DNA of 64,000 bases from Acidobacteriaceae bacterium (GTDB taxonomy: Bacteria; Acidobacteriota; Terriglobia; Terriglobales; Acidobacteriaceae), in the NCBI GenBank assembly GCA_030038195.1, contig JASHPJ010000087.1, positions 31,857 through 95,856 of the forward strand, in the 5' to 3' direction. Under the pieces are notes generated by a model, which was given only the letters and a program-made list of their open reading frames with translations, did not search any database and was not told the DNA's origin. This document shows positions 44,148 to 52,286 of the stretch, one piece after another (within the stretch, counting starts at the first letter, position 1; the number at the start of each line of letters is the position of its first letter). A program made the translations under genes and the position numbers.

Positions 44148-45167
44148 TCACTTTACTTTACGCCACTTGCCGTCGCGGGTCCGGTCCGTAGGGCGGTAAC
44201 CGATCACATACTGGTTGCGCAGCTCGGTGGAGATCTTCTCGGCGATGTCGCTCATCTCGTCCACGTCGTCCACGCGGAACATGCGGCCGCCGGTGGAGTC
44301 GCTCAGGTCTTCGAGAAGCTGCGGGCCGGTGCGCTCCTCGGGAGTGGGCGCGTAGGGGTCGAAGATGCCGATGGAGTAAATCTCCACGTCGGACTCGCGC
44401 ACCTGGGCGCGGACTTCGCCTTCGGTGTAGCGGGAGCGGTTGTCGCCGCCGTCGGAGACGACCAGCAGGGCCTTGCGCTCGTGATGCGCGTCCTTCATCT
44501 TGGCTACGCCGTAATAGATGGCGTCGAGGAGCGCGGTGCGGTGGCCGCTCTGCACGGTAGCCAGGCGCGCCTGGATGTCTTCGACGGAGCTGGTGAAGTC
44601 CTCGATGAGCTCGGGGCGGTCGTTGAAGCCGATCACGAAAAATTCATCCTGCGGATTGGCGGTCATGATGAACTGCAGGATGGCCTCCTTGGCACGGACC
44701 AGCTTGGAGGTCATGGAGCCGGAGAGATCGAAGATGATACCGATGGAGACGGGCGCATCCTCGCAGGCAAAGCTGGAGATAGCCTGTTCGCCGTTGTTCT
44801 CAAAGACCTGGAAGTCGTTCTTTTCGAGACCGGTGACCAGCCGGTTCATGGGATCGGTGATGGTGACCGGAACCAGGACCAGGTCGACGTCCATGCGGAT
44901 AAAGGAGCCGGGATGGATCTTGAGCGCATTGATGCCGGTCTCAGGAGGCGCCTCGGCGCTGGCAGGCTCCGCGGCCGGCGAAGCCGTGCCCGCCGGCGGC
45001 TGCACGTGAACCCGGTTGAGCTGGTCGTCCTGGGCCTGGATATGGCAGAGGCAGAAGCACAACAGAAGACTGCAGATCCACAGGCTGCAGAGCCGTGCTG
45101 CACGGCGAATCTGGCGCAGATTGCCGCCCCCAACTGGCGAAATACACGGGAGGGGACGCGTTTTCAT
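44148..45167 (-). CDS. VWFA-domain protein, tandem copy A, C-terminus frameshifted
   Basis: 339 residues as read: N-terminal membrane/signal segment (about 20-45), VWFA domain with MIDAS DLSGSM, VSDGGDN and DSTGGRMFR. It ends abruptly at GKWRKVK. A tandem ACTTT duplication (44150-44159; AAAGT on the coding strand) shifts the frame. Removing one copy restores 23 residues (VNPPPGLPPLT ... TGYYAPLQ, stop at 44074), the normal C-terminus, matching LTVRTRTGYFPVA in copy B. Either a recent mutation, a slip site or a sequencing error. Start 45167 fits the signal peptide. Confidence 0.85.
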   Translation of the reverse strand: MKTRPLPCISPVGGGNLRQIRRAARLCSLWICSLLLCFCLCHIQAQDDQLNRVHVQPPAGTASPAAEPASAEAPPETGINALKIHPGSFIRMDVDLVLVPVTITDPMNRLVTGLEKNDFQVFENNGEQAISSFACEDAPVSIGIIFDLSGSMTSKLVRAKEAILQFIMTANPQDEFFVIGFNDRPELIEDFTSSVEDIQARLATVQSGHRTALLDAIYYGVAKMKDAHHERKALLVVSDGGDNRSRYTEGEVRAQVRESDVEIYSIGIFDPYAPTPEERTGPQLLEDLSDSTGGRMFRVDDVDEMSDIAEKISTELRNQYVIGYRPTDRTRDGKWRKVK

Positions 45168-45325
45168 AGCCAAGCACCTTGAGGCTGACCGCGATAGTAG
45201 CACGATTGCCTCGTCCCTGGTGTAACCAGATTGTAATCGCGTTTCCGTATCCCGGTATCCGGCAGATGCCCTCTCTCTACGGACGCTGGGATACAATCAA
45301 GCGTAAGCAATTCAGCGTCCGGGAT

Positions 45326-45354
45326 TTGACAAGGCGGAATGCGGGCGCTTAAAT
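45326..45354 (+). promoter_or_regulatory. Promoter of the DUF1015 operon
   Basis: TTGACA (45326-45331, perfect -35), 17-bp spacer, TTAAAT (45349-45354). The predicted transcript starts about 29 nt before ATG 45390. Best sigma-70-type promoter in the window; it would drive DUF1015, amidase, GerMN and murI. Confidence 0.65.
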
Positions 45355-45389
45355 CTTCCATTGCTTCAACGCGGAGCACGAACTTTCTG

Positions 45390-46721
45390 ATGGCTCGCAT
45401 TTATCCGTTTCGCGCCTGGCGATACAATCCGTCCGCCGTCCGCCTGAACGACGTGGTTACCCAGCCCTACGACAAGATCTCGCCTGCCATGCAGCAGGCC
45501 TATTACCGGCGTAGCCCCTACAACCTGGTGCGCATCATCCTGGGACTGCCTGAACTCTTCGATGCCGAACGCGGGGAGAGCGTCTACACGCGCGCGGCGC
45601 GGGATTTCCGGGCCTGGCGCGAAGAAGGCATCCTGGTGCAGGAGAAAGATCCCTGCGTCCTGGCCTATGCTCAGCGGTTTACGGTTCCGGGCACGCAGAC
45701 GGTCAAGGAGCGGCGCGGGTTCATTGCCCTGGGCAGACTGCACGATTACGCGGAGCAGGTCGTCTTCCGGCACGAGCAGACGCTGGCTAAGCCGAAGAGC
45801 GACCGGCTCAATCTGCTCAAGGCCACGCGGGCACACTTCGGCCAGATCTTCATGCTCTACTCTGACCCGGCAAAGACGATCGAGTCGATTCTCTACGACG
45901 GCAGCGGCGCGCCGGACGCCGAGGTAACCGACGAGTACGGCGTAGTGCACCGCGTGTGGCGAGTGAGCGACCCGGCGACCATCCGCCTGCTGACCACGGC
46001 GATGGCCGACAAGAAGCTGATCATCGCCGACGGGCACCATCGCTACGAGACGGCGCTGAACTACATGCACGAGTGGACGCGCGAGCACGGCGCAATGCCG
46101 GCCAGGCAGGAAACCAGCTCGACGCAACTGCCGCAGCCGCCGTTTGCCGAAGCCGCGGCCATGATGACCTTCGTCAACATGGATACGGACGGCTTGGTGA
46201 TTCTGCCCACGCACCGGGTAGTGCATGGACTCGCTGAATTTGACGCAAAGGCGTTTATCAAAGCCGCCGAAAAATTCTTTACCGTCGATGCCCTGCCTGC
46301 GCAGGATGCGAGCGAACTGATTGCGGCGCTGCGGCGGCAAAAGGGAACGGCTTTTATCGCGGTGACACGCAGTGGCGACTATCTTTTGCGCTCGAAGCCG
46401 GAGGCAACCGCAGCGCTGAGCGCGATTCCCGAGCGGCTGCGCCAGCTTGACTTGACGCATCTGCACGCCCTGCTGCTGGAGCGGCTGCTGGGGCTGGACG
46501 CCGAGAAGGTGCGCGAGCAGACCAACATCCGCTATCTGCGCGATGCGGGCGAGGCGGTGGACCAGGCGCGCCGCGGCGAAGCCGATGTGTGCTTCCTGAC
46601 CAATCCCGTAACCATGGAGCAGCTTCGCGAAGTGGCTTTTGCCGGCGACGTGATGCCGCAGAAGTCCACCGATTTCTATCCCAAGCTGCTGAGCGGCCTG
46701 GCCATCTATGCGCTGGAGTGA
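45390..46721 (+). CDS. DUF1015 family protein
   Basis: 443 residues starting MARIYPFRAWRYNP, the usual start of DUF1015. Further conserved blocks: PYDKISPAMQ, YNLVRIILG, IIADGHHRYETALNY and THRVVHGL. Function unproven. In some bacteria the family is encoded beside serine or phosphoglycerate dehydrogenases, which is not the case here. The GHHRYE motif with its two His suggests a catalytic or metal site (inference). First gene of a run of four cell-wall-linked genes. Confidence 0.9.
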   Translation: MARIYPFRAWRYNPSAVRLNDVVTQPYDKISPAMQQAYYRRSPYNLVRIILGLPELFDAERGESVYTRAARDFRAWREEGILVQEKDPCVLAYAQRFTVPGTQTVKERRGFIALGRLHDYAEQVVFRHEQTLAKPKSDRLNLLKATRAHFGQIFMLYSDPAKTIESILYDGSGAPDAEVTDEYGVVHRVWRVSDPATIRLLTTAMADKKLIIADGHHRYETALNYMHEWTREHGAMPARQETSSTQLPQPPFAEAAAMMTFVNMDTDGLVILPTHRVVHGLAEFDAKAFIKAAEKFFTVDALPAQDASELIAALRRQKGTAFIAVTRSGDYLLRSKPEATAALSAIPERLRQLDLTHLHALLLERLLGLDAEKVREQTNIRYLRDAGEAVDQARRGEADVCFLTNPVTMEQLREVAFAGDVMPQKSTDFYPKLLSGLAIYALE

Positions 46722-46725
46722 GCCG

Positions 46726-47436
46726 ATGGCGGGTGGCCTGATGCGCGCGGCGGCGATTGCAGTTGTATTTGCGGCGTGGTGTCTGCCGGGGTTTGCGCAG
46801 GCTCCTCCGGCGTCTGGGTCACGGTTCGTGGTGGTCCTCGACGCCGCCCACGGCGGCGACGACACGGGCGGCCATAGCAGCGACTGGCTGGAGAAGAACT
46901 TTACCCTCGCGCTCAGCGTGCGGCTGCGCTCGCTCCTGGCGGCGCGCGGAATGCAGGTGGTCACGACCCGCGAGTCGGATGCAACGCTCGACGGCGAGCG
47001 CCGCGACGAGATTGCCAATCATGCCAATGCACAGGCCTGCGTGAGCCTGCACGGCACGCTGACGGGAACGGGCGTGCACCTGTTTGCCTCGTCCTTTGCG
47101 CCGGCCGCACAGGCGCGATTTGTGCCGTGGAAGACGGCCCAGGCCGCATGGGTAATGCGCAGCGTGGCTTTTGAAGGGGTGGTGAACTCGGCGCTGCAAC
47201 AGGCCTCGCTGCCGGTGACTGTCGGCCGTACCGCGCTTCCCGTAGTAGACAGCATGACCTGCCCGGCGATCGCCGTGGAGGTATCGCCGGACAAAAACGC
47301 AGCCGGGACACCGGCCGATAGCCTGAACGATCCCGGCTACCAGGCACGCGTAGCCAACGCGCTGGCTGCGGCACTTGTCGAATGGCGGTCCGAGGCCGCG
47401 CATCTCGAAGAATCCGCAGGGGCGAGCCAGCCGTGA
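46726..47436 (+). CDS. N-acetylmuramoyl-L-alanine amidase (Amidase_3)
   Basis: 236 residues. Signal peptide (about 1-26), then an Amidase_3 zinc hydrolase: FVVVLDAAHGGDDTG (first His), EKNFTLALSVRLRSLLAARG with the Glu ligand, VVTTRESD, and the second zinc His in CVSLHGTL. It cuts the amide bond between muramic acid and L-alanine in peptidoglycan. Start 46726 has GGAG 7 nt upstream, overlapping the DUF1015 stop region. Its stop overlaps the next start (GTGA). Confidence 0.85.
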   Translation: MAGGLMRAAAIAVVFAAWCLPGFAQAPPASGSRFVVVLDAAHGGDDTGGHSSDWLEKNFTLALSVRLRSLLAARGMQVVTTRESDATLDGERRDEIANHANAQACVSLHGTLTGTGVHLFASSFAPAAQARFVPWKTAQAAWVMRSVAFEGVVNSALQQASLPVTVGRTALPVVDSMTCPAIAVEVSPDKNAAGTPADSLNDPGYQARVANALAAALVEWRSEAAHLEESAGASQP

Positions 47437-48137
47437 TCCCTCGCTATCAGACGGTGCTTTTCTTCCTGCTGCTGGCTGCATCCATCGTGATGGGCGCGGC
47501 GCTGTGGCAGTTGCGGAACCGCGAGCACCAGCGACTGCTGGAGGGCGAGCAGTCCACGCCGACCCAGGCCCCGCAGGTGGCTGCGGCGGTGCAGGCCACG
47601 CTGATGGTGGCCAACGACGCGGACGACACGCTGATGACCCAGGAGCTTGCGCTGCCGCTGCCGCAGAGCCCCAACGAGCGTGCGCGGGCCATCCTGGGCA
47701 CGCTGCTCGACCTGTACGCGGCGCAGGATGCGGCGCACTCCGTTCCCGGCGGAGCCGGCTCGGTGCTGCAGGTTTTCCTGATGCCTGCGTCTGCCCCGCA
47801 CGAGGAAGTTGCACATTCGCGCGATAAGGCAAAGCAGAACGTAGTTGTGCCCGATGCGGAAACGCCGGCCGCAGGCGCAGACAGCGCGCAAGGTGGTGAT
47901 GAACTGGCCGTGGTGAACCTGTCGGGAGCCTTCGCCGCCAGCCATCCCTCGGGCATCGAGACCGAGAGCCTGACCGTGCTCTCCATCTGCGCTACGCTGC
48001 ACGCCAATCTGCCGCAGGTAACGGAGGTGCGCTTCCTGGTGGATGGGCAGCCGCGCGAGACGCTGGCCGGGCACGCGAACCTGATGCGGACTTATCTGAC
48101 GACGGAGGCGGAGCCGGTGCAAGGAGCGCAGCCGTGA
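47433..48137 (+). CDS. GerMN-domain membrane protein
   Basis: 234 residues. GTG start overlapping the amidase stop. N-terminal membrane anchor (about 6-24), proline/glutamine linker, and a GerMN domain (about 60-225) with ELAVVNLSGAFA and TLHANLPQVTEVRFLVDGQP then ETLAGHANL. GerMN domains occur in spore germination proteins and in non-sporulating bacteria in cell-wall contexts; here the neighbours (amidase, murI) point to an envelope role. Confidence 0.85.
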   Translation: MIPRYQTVLFFLLLAASIVMGAALWQLRNREHQRLLEGEQSTPTQAPQVAAAVQATLMVANDADDTLMTQELALPLPQSPNERARAILGTLLDLYAAQDAAHSVPGGAGSVLQVFLMPASAPHEEVAHSRDKAKQNVVVPDAETPAAGADSAQGGDELAVVNLSGAFAASHPSGIETESLTVLSICATLHANLPQVTEVRFLVDGQPRETLAGHANLMRTYLTTEAEPVQGAQP

Positions 48138-48982
48138 GTAAAGCAGGAAGGCAACCGGTGATCGGTGTCTTCGATTCGGGCTTTGGCGGGCTCACGGTGC
48201 TGCGCGCGCTTATTGAGCGGCTGCCGCAGGCGCGGTATGCCTTTCTGGGCGACACGGCACGGCTGCCTTACGGCTCCAAGTCGCGGCGCACCATCGCGCG
48301 CTATGCTGCGCAGAGCGCGCAGTTCCTGGTGCGCGAGCAGGGCGCCGAGTTCATGGTGATTGCGTGTAACACGGCCAGCGCGCTGGCCCTGGACGCGATT
48401 CAGGATGCAGTGCCGGTTCCGGTGCTGGGAGTGATCGAGCCGGGTGCGTCAGCGGCGCAGGGAGCCTCCGCCAGCGGCGACGTGATGGTGATTGCGACGG
48501 ATGCGACGGTGCACAGCCATGCCTATGCGGCGGCGTGCCAGGCGCGTGGGCTGCGCGCGATCGAGAAGGCTTGCCCACTGCTGGTGCCGCTGGTCGAGGA
48601 GGGATGGACTACGCATCCGGTGACGGCCGAGGTGATTCGCATCTATCTGGGCGAGTTGCGCGCGCAGGCAGCGGCCGAAGGACTGAAGCCGGACACGCTG
48701 GTGCTGGGCTGCACGCACTATCCGCTGCTGCGGCGGCTCATCGAGCAGGTGCTTGCGAACAACAGCGCGAGCGGCGTTCGCGTGATCGATTCGGCCGAGT
48801 CAACGGCCGAGACGGCGGTGAAGCTGTTCAACGGCCGCGCGGCGGCGCAACCGGGCGGCGCGCTTGCGCAGACCGAGATTCGCTGTTTTGCGACCGACTC
48901 GGTGAAGAAGTTCGAGCGGCTGGGATCGCGGTTCCTGGAGCGGCCGGTGGGCCGTGTGGAGCTGATCGATCTCGGCGGCTGA
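48134..48982 (+). CDS. murI: Glutamate racemase
   Basis: 282 residues. GTG start overlapping the previous stop, with AAGGAG about 8 nt upstream. IGVFDSGFGGLTVLRAL, LGDTARLPYGSKS, catalytic Cys in VIACNTAS and second Cys in LGCTHYPLL. It makes D-glutamate for peptidoglycan. Downstream of an amidase and GerMN gene, forming a peptidoglycan-themed operon. Confidence 0.96.
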   Translation: MSKAGRQPVIGVFDSGFGGLTVLRALIERLPQARYAFLGDTARLPYGSKSRRTIARYAAQSAQFLVREQGAEFMVIACNTASALALDAIQDAVPVPVLGVIEPGASAAQGASASGDVMVIATDATVHSHAYAAACQARGLRAIEKACPLLVPLVEEGWTTHPVTAEVIRIYLGELRAQAAAEGLKPDTLVLGCTHYPLLRRLIEQVLANNSASGVRVIDSAESTAETAVKLFNGRAAAQPGGALAQTEIRCFATDSVKKFERLGSRFLERPVGRVELIDLGG

Positions 48983-49095
48983 GGGCTTGGCGGTTGAAGG
49001 TGGCACGGCTGCTATCCTAGGAGACGGTCCGGGTGGGTGTTTTTCTCGCAGACCGCCGGACCCAAAGCCGCAAAGCGAGGAGGAGCAACGCAGGC

Positions 49096-49863
49096 ATGAT
49101 CGACCTGGCAGGCAAGACGGCCGTTATCTTCGGGCTGGCCAACAAGCGTTCCATCGCGTGGGGCATCGCGCAAAAGCTGCATGGAGCCGGCGCAACGCTG
49201 GCTATCTGCTATCAGAACGAGCGCATGAAGGCCGAGGCCGAAGACCTGATTAACGACCTGCCCGGCGCCAGCGGCTTCCAGTGCGACGTGTCGAGCGATG
49301 CGGAGATCGAGACGCTGTTTGTGGCGCTCAAGCAGAAGTACGGCAGTCTCGACATCCTGGTGCACGCCGTGGCCTACGCGCCCCCCGAAGACCTGAAGGG
49401 CGAGTTCCTCAACACCAGCCGCGAGGGCTTTCGCATTGCGCACGACGTGAGCGTGTATTCGCTGATTGCGGTGAGCCGCGCCGCGGTGCCGCTGATGCCC
49501 GAGGGCGGCAGCATCATGACGCTGAGCTACTACGCTGCCGAAAAAGTGGTGCCGCACTATAACGTGATGGCGCTGGCCAAGGCGTCGCTCGAGTCGTGCG
49601 TGCGCTACCTGGCATTCGCGCTAGGTCCCAGGGGCATTCGCGTCAATGCCATCTCCGCGGGACCGATCAAGACGCTGGCGGCGCGCGGCATTGGCGCACT
49701 GGGCGACATGATGAAGGCGCATGCCGATCGTTCTCCGCTGCATCGCAACGTGGACCAGGGCGAAGTAGGCGGAACGGCGCTGTACCTGGCCAGCAATCTT
49801 GCCAGCGCAGTCACGGGCGAGACGATCTACGTGGATTGCGGCTACAACATCATGGGCTTTTGA
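49096..49863 (+). CDS. fabI: Enoyl-[acyl-carrier-protein] reductase [NADH]
   Basis: 255 residues. NADH-binding start KTAVIFGLANKRSIAWGIAQ, HAVAYAPPEDL, and the catalytic Tyr-x6-Lys in SYYAAEKVVPHYNVMALAKAS (Tyr and the Lys of ALAKAS), then GIRVNAISAGPIKTLAARGI. Last step of each fatty-acid elongation cycle. AGGAGGAG precedes the ATG (49096) at a rather long 12 nt. A palindromic repeat acts as possible terminator. Confidence 0.95.
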   Translation: MIDLAGKTAVIFGLANKRSIAWGIAQKLHGAGATLAICYQNERMKAEAEDLINDLPGASGFQCDVSSDAEIETLFVALKQKYGSLDILVHAVAYAPPEDLKGEFLNTSREGFRIAHDVSVYSLIAVSRAAVPLMPEGGSIMTLSYYAAEKVVPHYNVMALAKASLESCVRYLAFALGPRGIRVNAISAGPIKTLAARGIGALGDMMKAHADRSPLHRNVDQGEVGGTALYLASNLASAVTGETIYVDCGYNIMGF

Positions 49864-49897
49864 GCGCTCTCACGGAACGCCGGCGCGAAAAGGATGC

Positions 49898-49917
49898 GGC
49901 ACGGCTTCAGCCGTGCC
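49898..49917. terminator. Palindromic repeat between convergent genes
   Basis: GGCACGG-CTTCAG-CCGTGCC, perfect 7-bp stem followed by CTTTC and an AAAACATCGAGTTTTTC module. The best-preserved copy of this repeat family in the window; probable bidirectional terminator between fabI and the transporter gene. Confidence 0.6.
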
Positions 49918-49947
49918 CTTTCAAAACATCGAGTTTTTCAACAGCTT

Positions 49948-50583
49948 CTAACAGGCGGCGCAACCGCAGCCCTCGCCGCGCCAGGCGCGTCTGCCTTCGA
50001 TAACGAGAATCGGTACAGCCGCGAGCGCTGCCACTGCATCGATCCATGGGACGCGCCAGAGAGCGTTGATGGCCAGGCTTGCCAGAGTGACGGCGGCGAG
50101 CCAGGCGCAGGTGGCCGATTGCGCTGCGTCTGCAGCCAGCGCGCGATTGTCAAGCACGCGCGCTTCGCGCCGCTTGAGCCACGCCAGCAGCGGCATGAGG
50201 ACAAGCGCGAGAGCGGTTACGGCGATGCCGAGGCAGCTTGTTTCCACGGCGCCGCGCCAGGACAGGACGGCGATGCCGGCGACGACGCCGGCCAGCAGAA
50301 ACAGCAGGACCGCGGCGGCCCGCTCGGCATGCGTTCTGCCCAGGGCAAATCGTGGCAGGAACTGCAGCAGCACCACGACGGCTGAAAGCAGCTCGACGAA
50401 GCTGTCTGCTCCGAAGGCCAGCAGGGCCACGCTGTGCGCGCTGGCGGCAGCGTACAGAGAGCCCGCGCACTCGAGCAGCATCCAGGCGAGCGTGACAGAC
50501 TGGAGCCAGGCCACGCGGCGCAGTGGACGAGCGCACGGCGCGCACGATCCGCAGCAGGCGGCTGCTTCTGTTTCATGGCTCAT
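49948..50583 (-). CDS. Cysteine-rich CDF-like cation transporter
   Basis: 211 residues, about six membrane helices in cation-diffusion-facilitator order. Metal-site helices read FGADSFVELLSAVV and ALAADAAQSATCAWLA, so the usual His/Asp positions are Asp/Glu and Asp/Cys. Both ends carry Cys clusters (CCGSCAPC at 10-17, CGCAAC at the C-terminus), likely metal-binding. Substrate could be a soft metal (inference). AAGGAG 8 nt before ATG 50583 sets the start. Confidence 0.75.
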   Translation of the reverse strand: MSHETEAAACCGSCAPCARPLRRVAWLQSVTLAWMLLECAGSLYAAASAHSVALLAFGADSFVELLSAVVVLLQFLPRFALGRTHAERAAAVLLFLLAGVVAGIAVLSWRGAVETSCLGIAVTALALVLMPLLAWLKRREARVLDNRALAADAAQSATCAWLAAVTLASLAINALWRVPWIDAVAALAAVPILVIEGRRAWRGEGCGCAAC

Positions 50584-50616
50584 GCTCACGGCTCCTTTCG
50601 CATACAAAAACTCTTT

Positions 50617-51621
50617 CTACATTGCCTGAATTTCAGCCCAGACGGCGGGTTCTACGGGAAGACCGAGCTTGCGGTTTTCGGCGCGGATGCGCAGCGTCTC
50701 CTCGCCCGGATAGCGGACGCGCCTGCCTTCACTGGCCGGCTTCGAGTTGTGCAGCGAGGCAATAATCGCGTCGGCAATCTGCGCGGCCCCTGGCTCCGGT
50801 CCGAAGGCCGCGGGGTGCATCGCCAGAAACATCTGCGAGACGCTGTGCTCGAAGACGGGATCGTGCGAGAGCTGATGCGTGGCTTTGCCCAGCGCCATCA
50901 TGGCGGCAATCATGTCGAGCACGATGGAGAGCCCCGAGCCTTTCCAGTAGCCGATGGGCAGCGGACGCCACGACCGCTCGATGGCGCCGGGATCGCGGGT
51001 AAGATTTCCCTCCAGGTCGAAACCGCCGTCGACAGGCAGCATCTCGCCGCGCTTGCGGTAGCTTTCAAGCTGTCCATACGAGAACTGCGACATAGCTATG
51101 TCGAGGACGACGTGGCCACCTGGTCGCGGCACGGCGACGACCAGAGGATTATTGCCGATCACGCGCTCAGCGCCGCCCCACGGCGGCAGGTTGGGCATGG
51201 TGTTCGTCCAGCAGATGCCGATGAAGCCGGCCTCGGCTGCCTGCCAGCCGTAGGTGCCGGCACGCATCCAGTGATTGGTATTGGCCAGCGCTACGCAGCC
51301 GATGCCGTGCTCGCGGCTGAGCGCGAGTGCGCGGTCCATCATGGCGAGCGCGTTGAGATTGCCGGGGCCGCGCCGGCCGTCCCAGCGCTCCAGCGCGCCA
51401 AAGGCGGCGATGCGCCTGGGCTCAGTGTCGACGATTACGCTGCCGTTGCGGATGGTGGCGACGTAGCGCGGAAAGCGGTTGATGCCGTGGGTGTAGACGC
51501 CATCGCAGGTGGTTTCGGCAAAAAGGCGCGCGCCGGTGGCGGCGCGGCCGGGCGTAAAGCCAAGTTTGGAAAGAACCGCGGCGAGGGTGTGCTGCACTTC
51601 ATCGAAGGGAAGGCGGTGCAT
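50617..51621 (-). CDS. Ldh2/MDH2-family NAD(P)-dependent dehydrogenase
   Basis: 334 residues of the type-2 malate/L-lactate dehydrogenase family. Family blocks: CDGVYTHGINRFPRYV, ALANTNHWMRAGTYGW with the catalytic His, GNNPLVVAVP and GYWKGSGLSIVLDMIAAMM. Resemblance to 3-dehydro-L-gulonate 2-dehydrogenase (YiaK) is greatest by eye, but substrate is uncertain. TCTAAT 7 nt before ATG 51621 and no Shine-Dalgarno suggest a leaderless mRNA. Confidence 0.85.
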   Translation of the reverse strand: MHRLPFDEVQHTLAAVLSKLGFTPGRAATGARLFAETTCDGVYTHGINRFPRYVATIRNGSVIVDTEPRRIAAFGALERWDGRRGPGNLNALAMMDRALALSREHGIGCVALANTNHWMRAGTYGWQAAEAGFIGICWTNTMPNLPPWGGAERVIGNNPLVVAVPRPGGHVVLDIAMSQFSYGQLESYRKRGEMLPVDGGFDLEGNLTRDPGAIERSWRPLPIGYWKGSGLSIVLDMIAAMMALGKATHQLSHDPVFEHSVSQMFLAMHPAAFGPEPGAAQIADAIIASLHNSKPASEGRRVRYPGEETLRIRAENRKLGLPVEPAVWAEIQAM

Positions 51622-51750
51622 GGAATGGATTAGAACAGAGGGTTGTTGGGAGTGGTCAAGGATGGGGTTCGTGCCGGATTGAGAAAGCTGGGTGAGGCCT
51701 TTGGGTGCCCAGGCTGGAGAAGAACCAATTGAGTAATGTGGCTTTCCACT

Positions 51751-51787
51751 CTTTTCACCAAAAACGTGAAAAGGATGGGGCACGGAA
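51751..51787. terminator. Hairpin plus 17-bp repeat downstream of tsaE
   Basis: Perfect stem CTTTTCAC (51751-51758)/GTGAAAAG (51766-51773) with A-rich loop, overlapping the exact 17-bp repeat AAGGATGGGGCACGGAA (51771-51787) also at 21671-21687. Likely terminates tsaE transcription (minus strand). Nothing else seen in 51622-51812. Confidence 0.55.
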
Positions 51788-51812
51788 GTAAATTGCCGAC
51801 TTGCCGGCCTGG

Positions 51813-52286
51813 CTACTCTTTCAGCGTAACGGTGATCTTGCGGGTGTCGCCGCCTTCGGAGGTAATGACGATCTCGCCGGTGGCGCGCTTGCGGATGCTC
51901 TTGAACTTTTCGCCCCACTCCACCAGCACTAGCGCGTCGGGAGTGAGCAGCTCTTCCAGGCCGAGGGTCTCAAGCTGGCGCTCGCCTTCGAGCCGGTAGA
52001 CGTCAAGATGATAGAGCTTGACCGGCTTGCCGTTGCGCGAGCCATCGTACTCGTGGAGCAGCGTGAAGGTAGGGCTGGTGACTTCGTCAGGCTCCGCGGC
52101 GTCCAGCGCCTGCGCGATTCCCTTTACCAGCGTGGTTTTGCCCGTGCCCAGTTCGCCGCGCAGCAGCAGAAGCTGCGGCGGCTCCAGCAGGCGGACGAGC
52201 TTGCGGCCCACCTCGATGGTGTCTGCGCCACTCTGCGTGGTGAACTGGTGAATCCTGCCTTCCGCGGGAGGTGCGGCATTCGTCAT
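51813..52286 (-). CDS. tsaE: tRNA threonylcarbamoyladenosine synthesis ATPase TsaE
   Basis: 157 residues. Walker A in LLRGELGTGKTTLVKGIA, then EVTSPTFTLLHEY and LYHLDVYRLEG (Walker B-like), LVEWGEKF near the C-terminus. Partner of TsaB/TsaD in t6A formation. ATG 52286 overlaps the nnrD/E stop (ATGA); the pairing of nnr and tsaE is widespread. Confidence 0.94.
   Translation of the reverse strand: MTNAAPPAEGRIHQFTTQSGADTIEVGRKLVRLLEPPQLLLLRGELGTGKTTLVKGIAQALDAAEPDEVTSPTFTLLHEYDGSRNGKPVKLYHLDVYRLEGERQLETLGLEELLTPDALVLVEWGEKFKSIRKRATGEIVITSEGGDTRKITVTLKE

Noticed and set aside
44148..45167. Calling VWFA copy A a pseudogene.
   Set aside because: Only the last 23 residues are lost; the VWFA domain with its MIDAS motif is complete, so it may still work.
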